From Candidatus Aquidulcis sp. (GTDB lineage: Bacteria; Chloroflexota; Anaerolineae; Anaerolineales; E44-bin32): a DNA stretch of 7,382 nucleotides. Numbering within the stretch: position 1 is the first letter of the stretch; each line of letters opens with the position of its first letter. Of the stretch, positions 1 through 5,824 are shown one piece after another. The position numbers and the translations under genes were made by a program. Location: assembly GCA_020723365.1 (NCBI GenBank), contig DYJB01000141.1:1-7382 (forward strand). Reading direction: 5' to 3'. The notes beneath the pieces were generated by a model. The model did no database searches. It saw only the letters and a list, made by a program, of their open reading frames with translations, and had not been told where the DNA came from.

Positions 1-521
1 GCCATGATGGCATTCTCCGTCGCCGTCACGCTGGCCTCGTCGAGCAGCACGTCGGCGCCGTGCAGGCGCTGCGAGGCGTCGAAGGCAAACTCGCGCCCAC
101 GGTAGGCGACCTGGGCGCCCATGGACCGCAGCGCCAGGATGTGGGTATCGATGCGCCGGCGGCCGATCACGTCGCCCCCGGGTGGAGGGAGCGAGACACC
201 GCCGCAGCGGGCGGTCATCGGCCCGGCCAGCAGGACCGAGGCGCGCATCTTGCGGCAGATGTCCGGGTCGAGATCGGCGCGCCGTACCTCTTTGGCCTGC
301 ACGCGCCAGGTGTGCGGATCGATGGTCTCGATCTGCACCCCCAGGCTGCCGAGCAGGTTGCGCATCGAGCGTACGTCGCCGATATCCGGGACGTTGCGCA
401 GCACGACCGGTTGGTCGGTCAGCAGGCAGGCGGCAAGCAGGGGCAGCGCGGCGTTCTTGTTGCCCGCAGCTGTCACTTCGCCCTGCAGCGGACGACCGCC
501 TTCGATTCGAAACGTCTGCAT
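1..521 (-). CDS. murA: UDP-N-acetylglucosamine 1-carboxyvinyltransferase (MurA), N-terminal 173 residues, cut by window edge
   Basis: MurA transfers enolpyruvate from PEP to UDP-GlcNAc in the cytoplasm, the first committed step of peptidoglycan synthesis. The reading frame starts at ATG 521 and stays open to the left edge. Family marks are visible: AAGNKNAALP near the N-terminus with Lys22 and Asn23 (the substrate-binding KN pair), KMRAS with Arg93 (equivalent to E. coli Arg91), the active-site loop SLPPPGGDVIGRRR at residues 110-123 with Arg122 (E. coli Arg120), and the ASVTATENAIMA block at the cut end. The full family length is about 420 residues, so roughly 40 percent is present. The residue at the catalytic-loop Cys115 position of E. 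coli is Asp117 here; established work on natural and engineered Cys-to-Asp MurA variants links this to fosfomycin insensitivity with activity retained. The start codon lies 3 bp after the stop of the upstream SAM hydrolase gene and has its own Shine-Dalgarno sequence, so the two genes are probably co-transcribed. Identification is secure; the lack of a cell-wall gene cluster nearby cannot be judged from this edge. Confidence 0.96.
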   Translation of the reverse strand, partial: MQTFRIEGGRPLQGEVTAAGNKNAALPLLAACLLTDQPVVLRNVPDIGDVRSMRNLLGSLGVQIETIDPHTWRVQAKEVRRADLDPDICRKMRASVLLAGPMTARCGGVSLPPPGGDVIGRRRIDTHILALRSMGAQVAYRGREFAFDASQRLHGADVLLDEASVTATENAIM

Positions 522-524
522 CGG

Positions 525-1364
525 CTATCCCTCGATATGGAGCGTAACCGTCTGCCCGGGCGACAGGTTGAAGCGCTGATCGGCCCGTCCGGCGTGGACG
601 CCAATCTCCACCAGTCCGCTGCTGCCAACGTAGGCCAGCGGCTCGCCGGGCGGCACCTCCCCGTATGTGCGCGCCACGGGCAACCGAACGCCGGAGGGCA
701 GCTCCAGGCGGAGAGCGGAGGCACGCACGGTGCGCGGCCGGTGATCTTGCCAGGCGGGGTTGAACTCGTAGGCCTCGCCGGCGGCTCGCAGGCGGCCGAG
801 GCTGGTGACGGCATTCCCGAAGCCGTCGATCCACAGCACCTCCCCGCGCAGCCCGGTGGGAATCGCCTCCAGGCGGGGTGGGGGAAGCCGGACGATCTCC
901 GCCAGAGGGGCACCGAGATCGGCGAGCCCGCAGGCGTTGGCCAGCCGTGCGGCAGCCGGGGCGAAAAGATCCCTGCCATGGAAGGTGGCGCTCAACGCTC
1001 CCGGGGTGAGCCGCGCCGGATCGAGTTCGACCGCTTCCACGGGCGCGCCGGGACCGAGGATCCACGAGAACAGCCCGTTGTCCGGGCCGACACCGAAACC
1101 GTTCGGCAGTCGCAGGGCGATCGCCCGGCGTGATGTCCCGACGCCCGGATCGACGACCGCCAGGATGATCGAACCACAGGGAAGATACTCGTGCGCCTGC
1201 CACAGTGTGAAGGCGCCGGCGCACACGTCTCCGGGGGGGATGGCGTGTGTCAGGTCGATGTGCCGGGACTCGGGCGCCAGACGGGCGAGCACCGCCTTGA
1301 CCATACCGACGTAGGCGTCGCGCGTCCCGAAATCGGTCAGCAGCACGAGGGGAGGCTGTGGCAT
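525..1364 (-). CDS. S-adenosyl-L-methionine hydroxide adenosyltransferase (SAM hydrolase, DUF62 family)
   Basis: This family, related to the SAM-dependent fluorinase and chlorinase, uses water to split SAM into adenosine and methionine; the physiological purpose is not settled. The 279-aa product has the usual family length. The N-terminal domain opens with VLLTDFGTRDAYVGMVK (Asp11 in the adenosine-binding part), then VVDPGVGTSRR (Asp72, Arg79), GPDNGLFS (93-100) and ATFHGRDLFAP (His129). Asp72, Arg79 and His129 match the Asp-Arg-His triad known for the archaeal SAM hydrolase, with the same seven-residue Asp-Arg spacing. The C-terminal domain shows IDGFGNAVTS (179-188) and YVGSSGLVEIGV (245-256), typical of the family. 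The ATG at 1364 places the TDFG motif ten residues in, as expected. No clear Shine-Dalgarno sequence precedes it; the putative promoter would give a leader of only about eight nucleotides. The gene is followed after 3 bp by murA. It has no signal peptide, so it is cytoplasmic. Confidence 0.93.
   Translation of the reverse strand: MPQPPLVLLTDFGTRDAYVGMVKAVLARLAPESRHIDLTHAIPPGDVCAGAFTLWQAHEYLPCGSIILAVVDPGVGTSRRAIALRLPNGFGVGPDNGLFSWILGPGAPVEAVELDPARLTPGALSATFHGRDLFAPAAARLANACGLADLGAPLAEIVRLPPPRLEAIPTGLRGEVLWIDGFGNAVTSLGRLRAAGEAYEFNPAWQDHRPRTVRASALRLELPSGVRLPVARTYGEVPPGEPLAYVGSSGLVEIGVHAGRADQRFNLSPGQTVTLHIEG
528..533 (-). promoter_or_regulatory. Ribosome binding site of murA
   Basis: On the minus strand GAGGGA lies inside the last codons of the SAM hydrolase gene, 6 nt before the murA ATG at 521. 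It supports ATG 521 as the start and suggests murA is translated from the shared message. Confidence 0.7.
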
Positions 1365-1378
1365 GGATACCCGGGGGC

Positions 1379-1407
1379 ATTCTATCCGAGGGGCAGAGGG
1401 CGGTCAA
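1379..1407 (-). promoter_or_regulatory. Putative sigma-70 type promoter of the SAM hydrolase-murA operon
   Basis: Read on the minus strand, TTGACC (1407-1402) is separated by exactly 17 bp from TAGAAT (1384-1379). Both hexamers match the housekeeping consensus at five of six positions. Transcription would begin near 1372, leaving only about eight leader nucleotides before ATG 1364. This fits the absence of a recognisable Shine-Dalgarno sequence and suggests leaderless or near-leaderless translation. It is inferred from sequence only. Confidence 0.6.
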
Positions 1408-1420
1408 ACACAGCCCTCCG

Positions 1421-1459
1421 CACCACCTGACAGGTGGCTCCGCCATCTGTCAGGTGGTG
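1421..1459. repeat. Double palindromic unit forming a long hairpin in the divergent intergenic region
   Basis: Two near-identical 15-bp palindromic units, CCACCTGACAGGTGG (1423-1437) and CCATCTGTCAGGTGG (1443-1457), lie 20 bp apart start to start. Together they form one larger inverted repeat: 1421-1433 pairs perfectly with 1447-1459 (13 bp). Pairing then continues through one G-T wobble (1434 with 1446) and four more pairs (1435-1438 with 1442-1445) to a 3-nt loop. The element begins 14 bp upstream of the -35 box of the leftward promoter. It could be a pair of operator sites for a dimeric regulator, a REP-like dispersed palindrome, or a transcription barrier between divergent genes. It has no T-run on either side, so a simple intrinsic terminator is less likely. 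Confidence 0.8.
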
Positions 1460-1593
1460 TCGGGTCCGCCCTGAAACGTGTCGGCGGCAGGTGTCGCGGC
1501 GTGCCCGGGCTCGCCAGGCGCTCGCCTGCATCCGTCCTTATCGCGTTGCACTTAGAGCTGGAACCCGTGGCCCGGGGCCGTCCTGAGCCCGCG

Positions 1594-1602
1594 TGGTAAA
1601 CT
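1594..1602 (+). promoter_or_regulatory. Possible extended -10 element before the membrane protein-gyrB unit
   Basis: TGGTAAACT carries a TGn extension before TAAACT, a reasonable -10 hexamer, but no -35 box lies 16-18 bp upstream (that stretch is pure G+C). A start about 7-9 nt downstream would fall at or next to the GTG codon at 1611, implying a leaderless message. The rest of 1460-1593 shows no ORF with family features and no further convincing signal. Confidence 0.3.
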
Positions 1603-1610
1603 AGAGGCTT

Positions 1611-2624
1611 GTGGAAACGCCAGCCCCGAAAGCCCTGAACTCGCCGATTGGCATCCTGGCCTCGCTGGCCGCCGGCTTCGACCGCATCGCTGCTCGGCCC
1701 GCGCTGATCCTGCCGCCCCTGCTACTGGACCTGTTCCTGTGGCTCGGTCCTCAGGTGCGCGCGCAGGCCCTGATCGGCGACCTGATGCGTACGCTCCAGC
1801 CGCCGGCCGGGATCGACCCGGCACTGACCCAACAGCTGGAAGCGATGCAGCAGGCTTTCGGCGACCTGGCCGTGCGCTTTAACGTTTTCTCGGCCCTCTC
1901 TGCGCTGCCGGCGGGGGTTCCCAGCCTGATGGCGGCGCGCATGCCAGCCGCCAACCCCCTGGGCGTGACAGTGGCGGCCGAGGGTGGCGGGCTGCTGCCA
2001 GTCGCCGGGCTGTGGGTGCTGTTCACCGTCCTTGGCCTCGGGCTGGGGGCGCTCTTCCAGGTGCTGATCGCCCGGCAGCTGGCGCCGCCAGGTGAACTGG
2101 CGCCCGTGGGCCAGGCGTGGGGACGCTTCCTGCTGCTCTCGGGCATGATGTACGCCGGGCTGTTCCTGGCCGTGTCCGGGGCGGCCGTGATCGTCTCGCT
2201 GGCCTCGCTCATCCTGCCTCTGCTCGGCGCCGGGGTGATGTTCCTGGCCTTCAGCCTGGTCTTCTGGTTGGTGGTCTACCTGGCATTCACGCCGCACGGG
2301 ATCATCCGCTACCGCCTGGGCGTGTGGCCGGCGATGCGCACGAGCATGCAGTTGGTACGCTGGAATATGCCGACGAGTGTGGCCTTCCTGGCGTTGACCA
2401 TGTTGGTCACGTATGCGGCCGGGTGGGTGTGGGCGATGCCGGCGGAGGACTCGTGGTTTGCCGTCCTGGCGATCCTCGGCCACGCCCTGGTCAGCAGCAT
2501 GCTGCTGGCCGGAAGCTACGCGTTCTATCAGGGCCGGCACGAGTGGATGCTGCACCTGCGGCGCGCCTTCCTGGCGCGCGCTGCAGCGATGGCGCCGTCC
2601 CCGACGCCGCGGCGAGAGGAGTGA
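1611..2624 (+). CDS. Polytopic membrane protein of unknown function, co-oriented with gyrB
   Basis: I do not recognise a named family with certainty. The 337-aa product has about six membrane segments at residues 29-46, 127-153, 172-200, 201-226, 256-277 and 283-305. A soluble, partly helical stretch (50-120) lies between the first two. The region AFTPHGIIRYRLGVWPAMRT (225-244) followed by SMQLVRWNMP and a hydrophobic helix resembles the pattern of YciC, DUF975 and glycerophosphodiester phosphodiesterase membrane-domain proteins (gene-rich GL-x-AL-x-S-x-LVR-x-N before a helix). This resemblance is from memory and weak. The GTG at 1611 is chosen because no other start codon precedes the first membrane segment; AGAGG lies only 3 nt before it, so translation may be leaderless. 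The C-terminus is basic and proline-rich (PTPRREE). The stop codon lies 2 bp before the gyrB start and the gyrB Shine-Dalgarno sequence sits inside its last codons, so the two are likely translationally coupled. Long open frames also exist on the opposite strand but read as low-complexity shadows. Confidence 0.8.
   Translation: METPAPKALNSPIGILASLAAGFDRIAARPALILPPLLLDLFLWLGPQVRAQALIGDLMRTLQPPAGIDPALTQQLEAMQQAFGDLAVRFNVFSALSALPAGVPSLMAARMPAANPLGVTVAAEGGGLLPVAGLWVLFTVLGLGLGALFQVLIARQLAPPGELAPVGQAWGRFLLLSGMMYAGLFLAVSGAAVIVSLASLILPLLGAGVMFLAFSLVFWLVVYLAFTPHGIIRYRLGVWPAMRTSMQLVRWNMPTSVAFLALTMLVTYAAGWVWAMPAEDSWFAVLAILGHALVSSMLLAGSYAFYQGRHEWMLHLRRAFLARAAAMAPSPTPRREE
2615..2621 (+). promoter_or_regulatory. 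Ribosome binding site that fixes the gyrB start
   Basis: AGAGGAG ends 5 nt before GTG 2627. An in-frame GTG at 2621 overlaps this site and is therefore unlikely to be used. The reading frame is open far upstream (to 2117), but that extension lies inside the preceding gene and encodes nothing GyrB-like. Confidence 0.75.
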
Positions 2625-2626
2625 TT

Positions 2627-4555
2627 GTGGCCAAGAAGGACACTGCGGTGAGCAGCTACGCCGCCAAGGATATCCAGGTCCTGGAGGGGCTGGAGGCCGT
2701 GCGCCGCCGGCCGGGCATGTATGTCGGCGGCACCGACGTCAAGGCCCTGCACCACCTGGTGTACGAGGTGGTGGACAACTCGATCGACGAGGCGCTGGCA
2801 GGATCGTGCGACCGCATCGATGTCATCCTGCACAAGGACGACAGCGTGACGGTCGAAGACAACGGCCGCGGCATCCCGGTCGACCTTCACCCCGAGAAGA
2901 AGAAGCCGGCGCTTGAGATCGTCATGACCGTGCTGCATGCCGGCGGCAAGTTCGGCGGCGGCGGATACAAGGTCTCGGGCGGCCTGCACGGCGTCGGCGT
3001 CTCGGCCGTCAATGCCCTCTCGGAGTGGTGCGAGGTCGAGGTGCAGCGCGACGGCAAGGTGCATGCCCAGCGCTACGAGCGCGGGGCCCCCACCGGCCCG
3101 GTCAAGGTCATCGGCAAGACCTCCCCCGACAAGACCGGGACCAAGACGAAGTTCAAGTTCGACCGCAAGATCTTCAAGGATGAGGGCGCCACCTATCGTT
3201 TCGAGACGCTGGTGCAGCGCTTCCGCGAGATGGCTTTTGTCACGCGGGGTGTGACGATCGATCTGCTCGACGAGCGCGACGGCCGGGCGATGACCTTCTA
3301 CTTCGAAGGCGGCATCACCTCCTTCGTGCGCTTCTTGAACCGCAACCGGGAGGTGCTGCACCCCGTGGTGCACGTCGAGCGCGAGATCGAGGGTACCGGC
3401 ATCGAGGTGGCGCTGCAGTACACGGACGCCTACGCCGAGTCGGTCTACTCCTTCGCCAACACCATCAACACCATCGACGGCGGGACGCACCTGACCGGGA
3501 TGCGGGCAGCCATCACGCGCACCATCAATGACTACGCCCGCAAGGCCGGGCTGCTCAAGGACGCCGATCCGAACTTCTCCGGCGACGACACGCGCGAGGG
3601 CATGACGGCCATCGTGTCCATCAAGCACCGCGACCCGCAGTTCGAGTCGCAGACCAAGGTCAAGCTGATGAACGCCGAAGTGCAGACCCAGGTGCAGCAG
3701 GTCCTGGGCGATGCCTTCAATGTCTTCCTGGAGGAGAACCCCAAGGCCGGCCGCGCCATCGTCCAGAAGTGCCTGACCTCGGCCCGCGCCCGCGACGCCG
3801 CCAAGAAGGCCCGCGACCTGGTCATCCGCAAGAGCGCCCTGGAAAGTCTGACGCTGCCCGGCAAGTTGGCCGACTGTTCCGAGCGCGATCCGAACAAGTG
3901 CGAGCTGTACATCGTCGAGGGCGACTCGGCCGGCGGTTCGGCCAAGCAGGGGCGAGACCGGCACTTCCAGGCGATCCTGCCCCTGCGCGGGAAGATCCTG
4001 AATACCGAACGCGCCCGCCTGGACAAGATCCTCGGCAACAACGAGGTCAAGGCGCTCATCTCGGCCCTGGGGACGGGCATCGGCGAAGGCTTCGACCTGG
4101 AAGGCCTGCGCTATGGACGCATCATCATCATGACCGACGCCGATGTCGACGGCAGCCACATCCGCACGCTGCTGCTGACCTTCTTCTTTCGCTACATGGC
4201 CGAGCTGATCGAGGCCGGCCACCTCTTCATCGCGCAGCCGCCCCTCTTTCGCATCGCCTACAAGAGCAAAGTGCAGTATGCCTACAACGAAGGCGAGCGC
4301 GACAAGGTCCTCAAGGGACTGGACGGCGGCGCCGACAAGGCCTCCATCTCACGCTACAAGGGCCTGGGCGAGATGAACCCGCAGCAGTTGTGGGAGACGA
4401 CCATGGACCCGGCGCATCGCACGCTGATGCAGGTGACGGTCGAGGATGCCGCCGTCGCCGACCGCACCTTCGACATGCTGATGGGCGAGGCTGTTCCCCC
4501 GCGCAAACGGTTCATCCAGACCCACGCCAAAGACGTCCGCAACCTGGACATCTGA
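2627..4555 (+). CDS. gyrB: DNA gyrase subunit B (ATPase and toprim subunit)
   Basis: GyrB drives ATP-dependent negative supercoiling together with GyrA in the A2B2 complex. The 642-aa product is the short bacterial form, lacking the extra C-terminal domain insertion of the E. coli protein (804 aa). Visible in order: the GHKL ATPase domain with Glu47 (general base) and Asn51 (magnesium) in YEVVDNSIDEALAG; DNGRGIPV with Asp78 and Arg81; the ATP lid GGYKVSGGLHGVGVSAVNAL (112-131); the transducer QTK signature at Gln342-Lys344; the toprim EGDSAGG with Glu431; PLRGKILN; and MTDADVDGSHIRTLL with Asp504, Asp506 and Asp508 for metal binding. The end VPPRKRFIQTHAKDVRNLDI is typical. The start is GTG 2627, set by a Shine-Dalgarno sequence. 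All key residues are present. ParE (topoisomerase IV) is the alternative, but the overall match is to GyrB. gyrA, recF and dnaN are not in this window, so this is not the usual dnaA-dnaN-recF-gyrB arrangement as far as can be seen. Confidence 0.95.
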   Translation: MAKKDTAVSSYAAKDIQVLEGLEAVRRRPGMYVGGTDVKALHHLVYEVVDNSIDEALAGSCDRIDVILHKDDSVTVEDNGRGIPVDLHPEKKKPALEIVMTVLHAGGKFGGGGYKVSGGLHGVGVSAVNALSEWCEVEVQRDGKVHAQRYERGAPTGPVKVIGKTSPDKTGTKTKFKFDRKIFKDEGATYRFETLVQRFREMAFVTRGVTIDLLDERDGRAMTFYFEGGITSFVRFLNRNREVLHPVVHVEREIEGTGIEVALQYTDAYAESVYSFANTINTIDGGTHLTGMRAAITRTINDYARKAGLLKDADPNFSGDDTREGMTAIVSIKHRDPQFESQTKVKLMNAEVQTQVQQVLGDAFNVFLEENPKAGRAIVQKCLTSARARDAAKKARDLVIRKSALESLTLPGKLADCSERDPNKCELYIVEGDSAGGSAKQGRDRHFQAILPLRGKILNTERARLDKILGNNEVKALISALGTGIGEGFDLEGLRYGRIIIMTDADVDGSHIRTLLLTFFFRYMAELIEAGHLFIAQPPLFRIAYKSKVQYAYNEGERDKVLKGLDGGADKASISRYKGLGEMNPQQLWETTMDPAHRTLMQVTVEDAAVADRTFDMLMGEAVPPRKRFIQTHAKDVRNLDI

Positions 4556-4577
4556 CCTCATGCGCACCCGCTCGGCC

Positions 4578-4617
4578 CAGCCGGGGCGCACGCTGGCGTG
4601 CGCCCCGGCTGCCGTTT
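4578..4617 (+). terminator. Hairpin terminator after gyrB
   Basis: A perfect 15-bp G+C-rich stem (4578-4592 pairing with 4597-4611) encloses a CTGG loop, beginning 22 bp after the gyrB stop codon. Only a short T-run (TTT, 4615-4617) follows, so it is a strong hairpin with a weak tail. The only genes near it on both sides read rightward. It probably ends the membrane protein-gyrB transcript and separates it from the sigma-factor operon. Confidence 0.75.
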
Positions 4618-4665
4618 GCCGGCGGCCCCGGCGCGACTTTCCCCCTGCCTTCCTTGTAGTAGCCT

Positions 4666-5223
4666 ATGAACATGCCCGAGGTTGAGGATGGCGTTCTCGT
4701 CCGCCGCGTGCGGCAGGGTGACCTGGAGGCGTACGGTGAGCTCGTGCGCCGCTACCAGGGTTCGGTCTTCGGCGTCTGCTACCGCCTGATGGGCGAGCGG
4801 CAGGAGGCCGAAGATCTGGCTCAGGACGCCTTCCTGCGGGGGTACCAACGCCTCGACACCTTCGACCTGGCGTATCCCTTCGGGCCCTGGATCCGGCGCG
4901 TGGCAGCCAACCTGTGCCTCAACCGGCTGCAGCGCAACCGGCCGGTGACGGTGGAACTCGATGAGGAGGGCGGCTGGCAAGGGGGGGCATCCGGTTCGTC
5001 GCCGGAAGCGGTGACCGTCCGGCGCGAACAGGCCGAAGAGGTCCGGGCGGCGATCCTGGCCCTGCCGCCGGTCTACCGGACGGTGATCGAGCTGCGGCAC
5101 TACCAGGACGCCACCTATGACGAGATCGCCCGCACGCTGCACCTGCCGCTCTCGGACGTCAAGTCGCACCTCTTTCGGGCGCGGCGCATGCTCTCCCGGA
5201 GGCTGATGGATCATGACGGTTGA
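4666..5223 (+). CDS. ECF-family RNA polymerase sigma factor (RpoE-like)
   Basis: This 185-aa protein has the two-domain layout of group IV (extracytoplasmic function) sigma factors, which direct RNA polymerase to stress or envelope promoters when released from an anti-sigma factor. Region 2 spans about residues 19-91, with the core-binding and -10 recognition segment AEDLAQDAFLRGY (48-60) and the WIRRVAANLCLNRLQR helix (75-90). A variable acidic and glycine-rich linker (97-120) leads to region 4 (122-178), with LPPVYRTVIELRHYQDATYD and the helix-turn-helix DEIARTLHLPLSDVKSHLFR that reads the -35 element. No Shine-Dalgarno sequence precedes ATG 4666 or the in-frame ATG at 4672, so the start is uncertain by two residues; a leaderless message is possible. 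The gene overlaps the anti-sigma gene by 11 bp. No convincing ECF-type self-promoter (a GGAAC or TGAAAC box) is visible upstream. The promoters it recognises cannot be assigned from this window. Confidence 0.94.
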   Translation: MNMPEVEDGVLVRRVRQGDLEAYGELVRRYQGSVFGVCYRLMGERQEAEDLAQDAFLRGYQRLDTFDLAYPFGPWIRRVAANLCLNRLQRNRPVTVELDEEGGWQGGASGSSPEAVTVRREQAEEVRAAILALPPVYRTVIELRHYQDATYDEIARTLHLPLSDVKSHLFRARRMLSRRLMDHDG

Positions 5224-5824
5224 CGGATCCTGGCACCTGGCGGACGACGCCTTGCAGGCGCTCCTCGACCACGCCCTCGACCCGACGTCGGAGGCGGAGG
5301 CGCACGCCCATCTCGCGGCATGCTCCGACTGCCGCCACCGGCAGCGGCGTTGGGCGCGTTTGTTCGCCGAGATGGAACGCGCCCGACTCGACCCGGTTGC
5401 CCCCGATATCGCCGGGGCGGTGCTGATGCAGATCCGTGCCCGGCAGTCCTCGACGCGGGCCGTGCGCGGCCTGCTGTTCGGCGAGCTGGCCCTGGCGCTG
5501 GCGGCCGTAGCTGCGATGGGGCTGGGTGGTTGGCGCGCCCTTGGGCCGCTGGCGCTCCTGCCGCGCCTGCCCGACGTTGGGCAGCTGGTCGCCCAGTGGG
5601 TCGCCGGGGTGGCGGCCCTGGCGCGTCCGGTGCTCGCCTGGCCGCAGCCGCTGGCGCTGCGAAGCTCGATGCTCGAGATCCGCCTGCCGTCGCTCGAGCT
5701 GCCTCTGGTGGGGTGGGCGGCGCTTCTCGGTGGGGCGCTGATCGTGGGTCTGATCGGCAACAGCCTGCTGCTGCGGTCCGAGCCTCGCGCCGAGGCGGCT
5801 GGAGGTAGTTCGAATGGCCGCTGA
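5213..5824 (+). CDS. Zinc-finger (ZAS-type) transmembrane anti-sigma factor
   Basis: The 203-aa product begins with a cytoplasmic anti-sigma domain carrying the HxxxCxxC zinc signature at His33, Cys37 and Cys40, after an Asp/Glu-rich helical stretch (11-30). This signature marks the ZAS fold that binds the cognate ECF sigma factor and blocks RNA polymerase. Hydrophobic segments at about 87-106 and 164-187 suggest two membrane passes with an intervening loop of about 57 residues, proline- and tryptophan-containing, that would lie outside the cytoplasm. Most ZAS anti-sigma factors have a single pass, so the second is unusual but not unique. The ATG at 5213 is preceded by GGAGG (5198-5202), and the gene overlaps the sigma-factor stop by 11 bp, the usual sign of coupled one-to-one expression. 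The stimulus is unknown; release could be by proteolysis or by a redox effect on the zinc site, neither shown by sequence alone. Confidence 0.88.
   Translation: MTVDGSWHLADDALQALLDHALDPTSEAEAHAHLAACSDCRHRQRRWARLFAEMERARLDPVAPDIAGAVLMQIRARQSSTRAVRGLLFGELALALAAVAAMGLGGWRALGPLALLPRLPDVGQLVAQWVAGVAALARPVLAWPQPLALRSSMLEIRLPSLELPLVGWAALLGGALIVGLIGNSLLLRSEPRAEAAGGSSNGR

Noticed and set aside
60..1133. Long open frame on the plus strand across murA and the SAM hydrolase gene
   Set aside because: It is antisense to two well-identified genes, is rich in Ala, Gly, Arg and Gln without family motifs, and reflects high third-position G+C in the true genes.
1421..1459. Reading the double palindrome as an intrinsic terminator or a CRISPR remnant
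   Set aside because: There is no T-run on either strand next to it, both flanking genes point away from it, and there are only two units without unique spacers.
1472..1495. TGAAAC box followed by TGTC on the plus strand, like an ECF promoter
   Set aside because: The spacing (14 bp) and the -10 part do not fit the sigma-W type pattern (TGAAAC, 16 bp, CGTA), and it would give a leader of over 100 nt with nothing in it.
1515..1528. Small inverted repeat CAGGCG-CT-CGCCTG
   Set aside because: Six-base arms with a 2-base centre are common by chance at this G+C content and no function is suggested by position.
1560..1582. GGAAC followed by CGTC on the plus strand, like an ECF promoter
   Set aside because: The 14-bp spacing is short for this class, and such short matches are expected by chance in G+C-rich DNA; no comparable site occurs before the sigma gene to support autoregulation.
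2117..2626. In-frame upstream extension of gyrB
   Set aside because: It lies inside the membrane protein gene in another frame and encodes no GyrB-like sequence; the GTG at 2627 has a well-placed Shine-Dalgarno sequence.
2528..4222. 564-codon open frame on the minus strand opposite gyrB
   Set aside because: It mirrors gyrB codon bias, has a repetitive VDGVDGV-like composition and no recognisable domain; gyrB on the other strand is certain.
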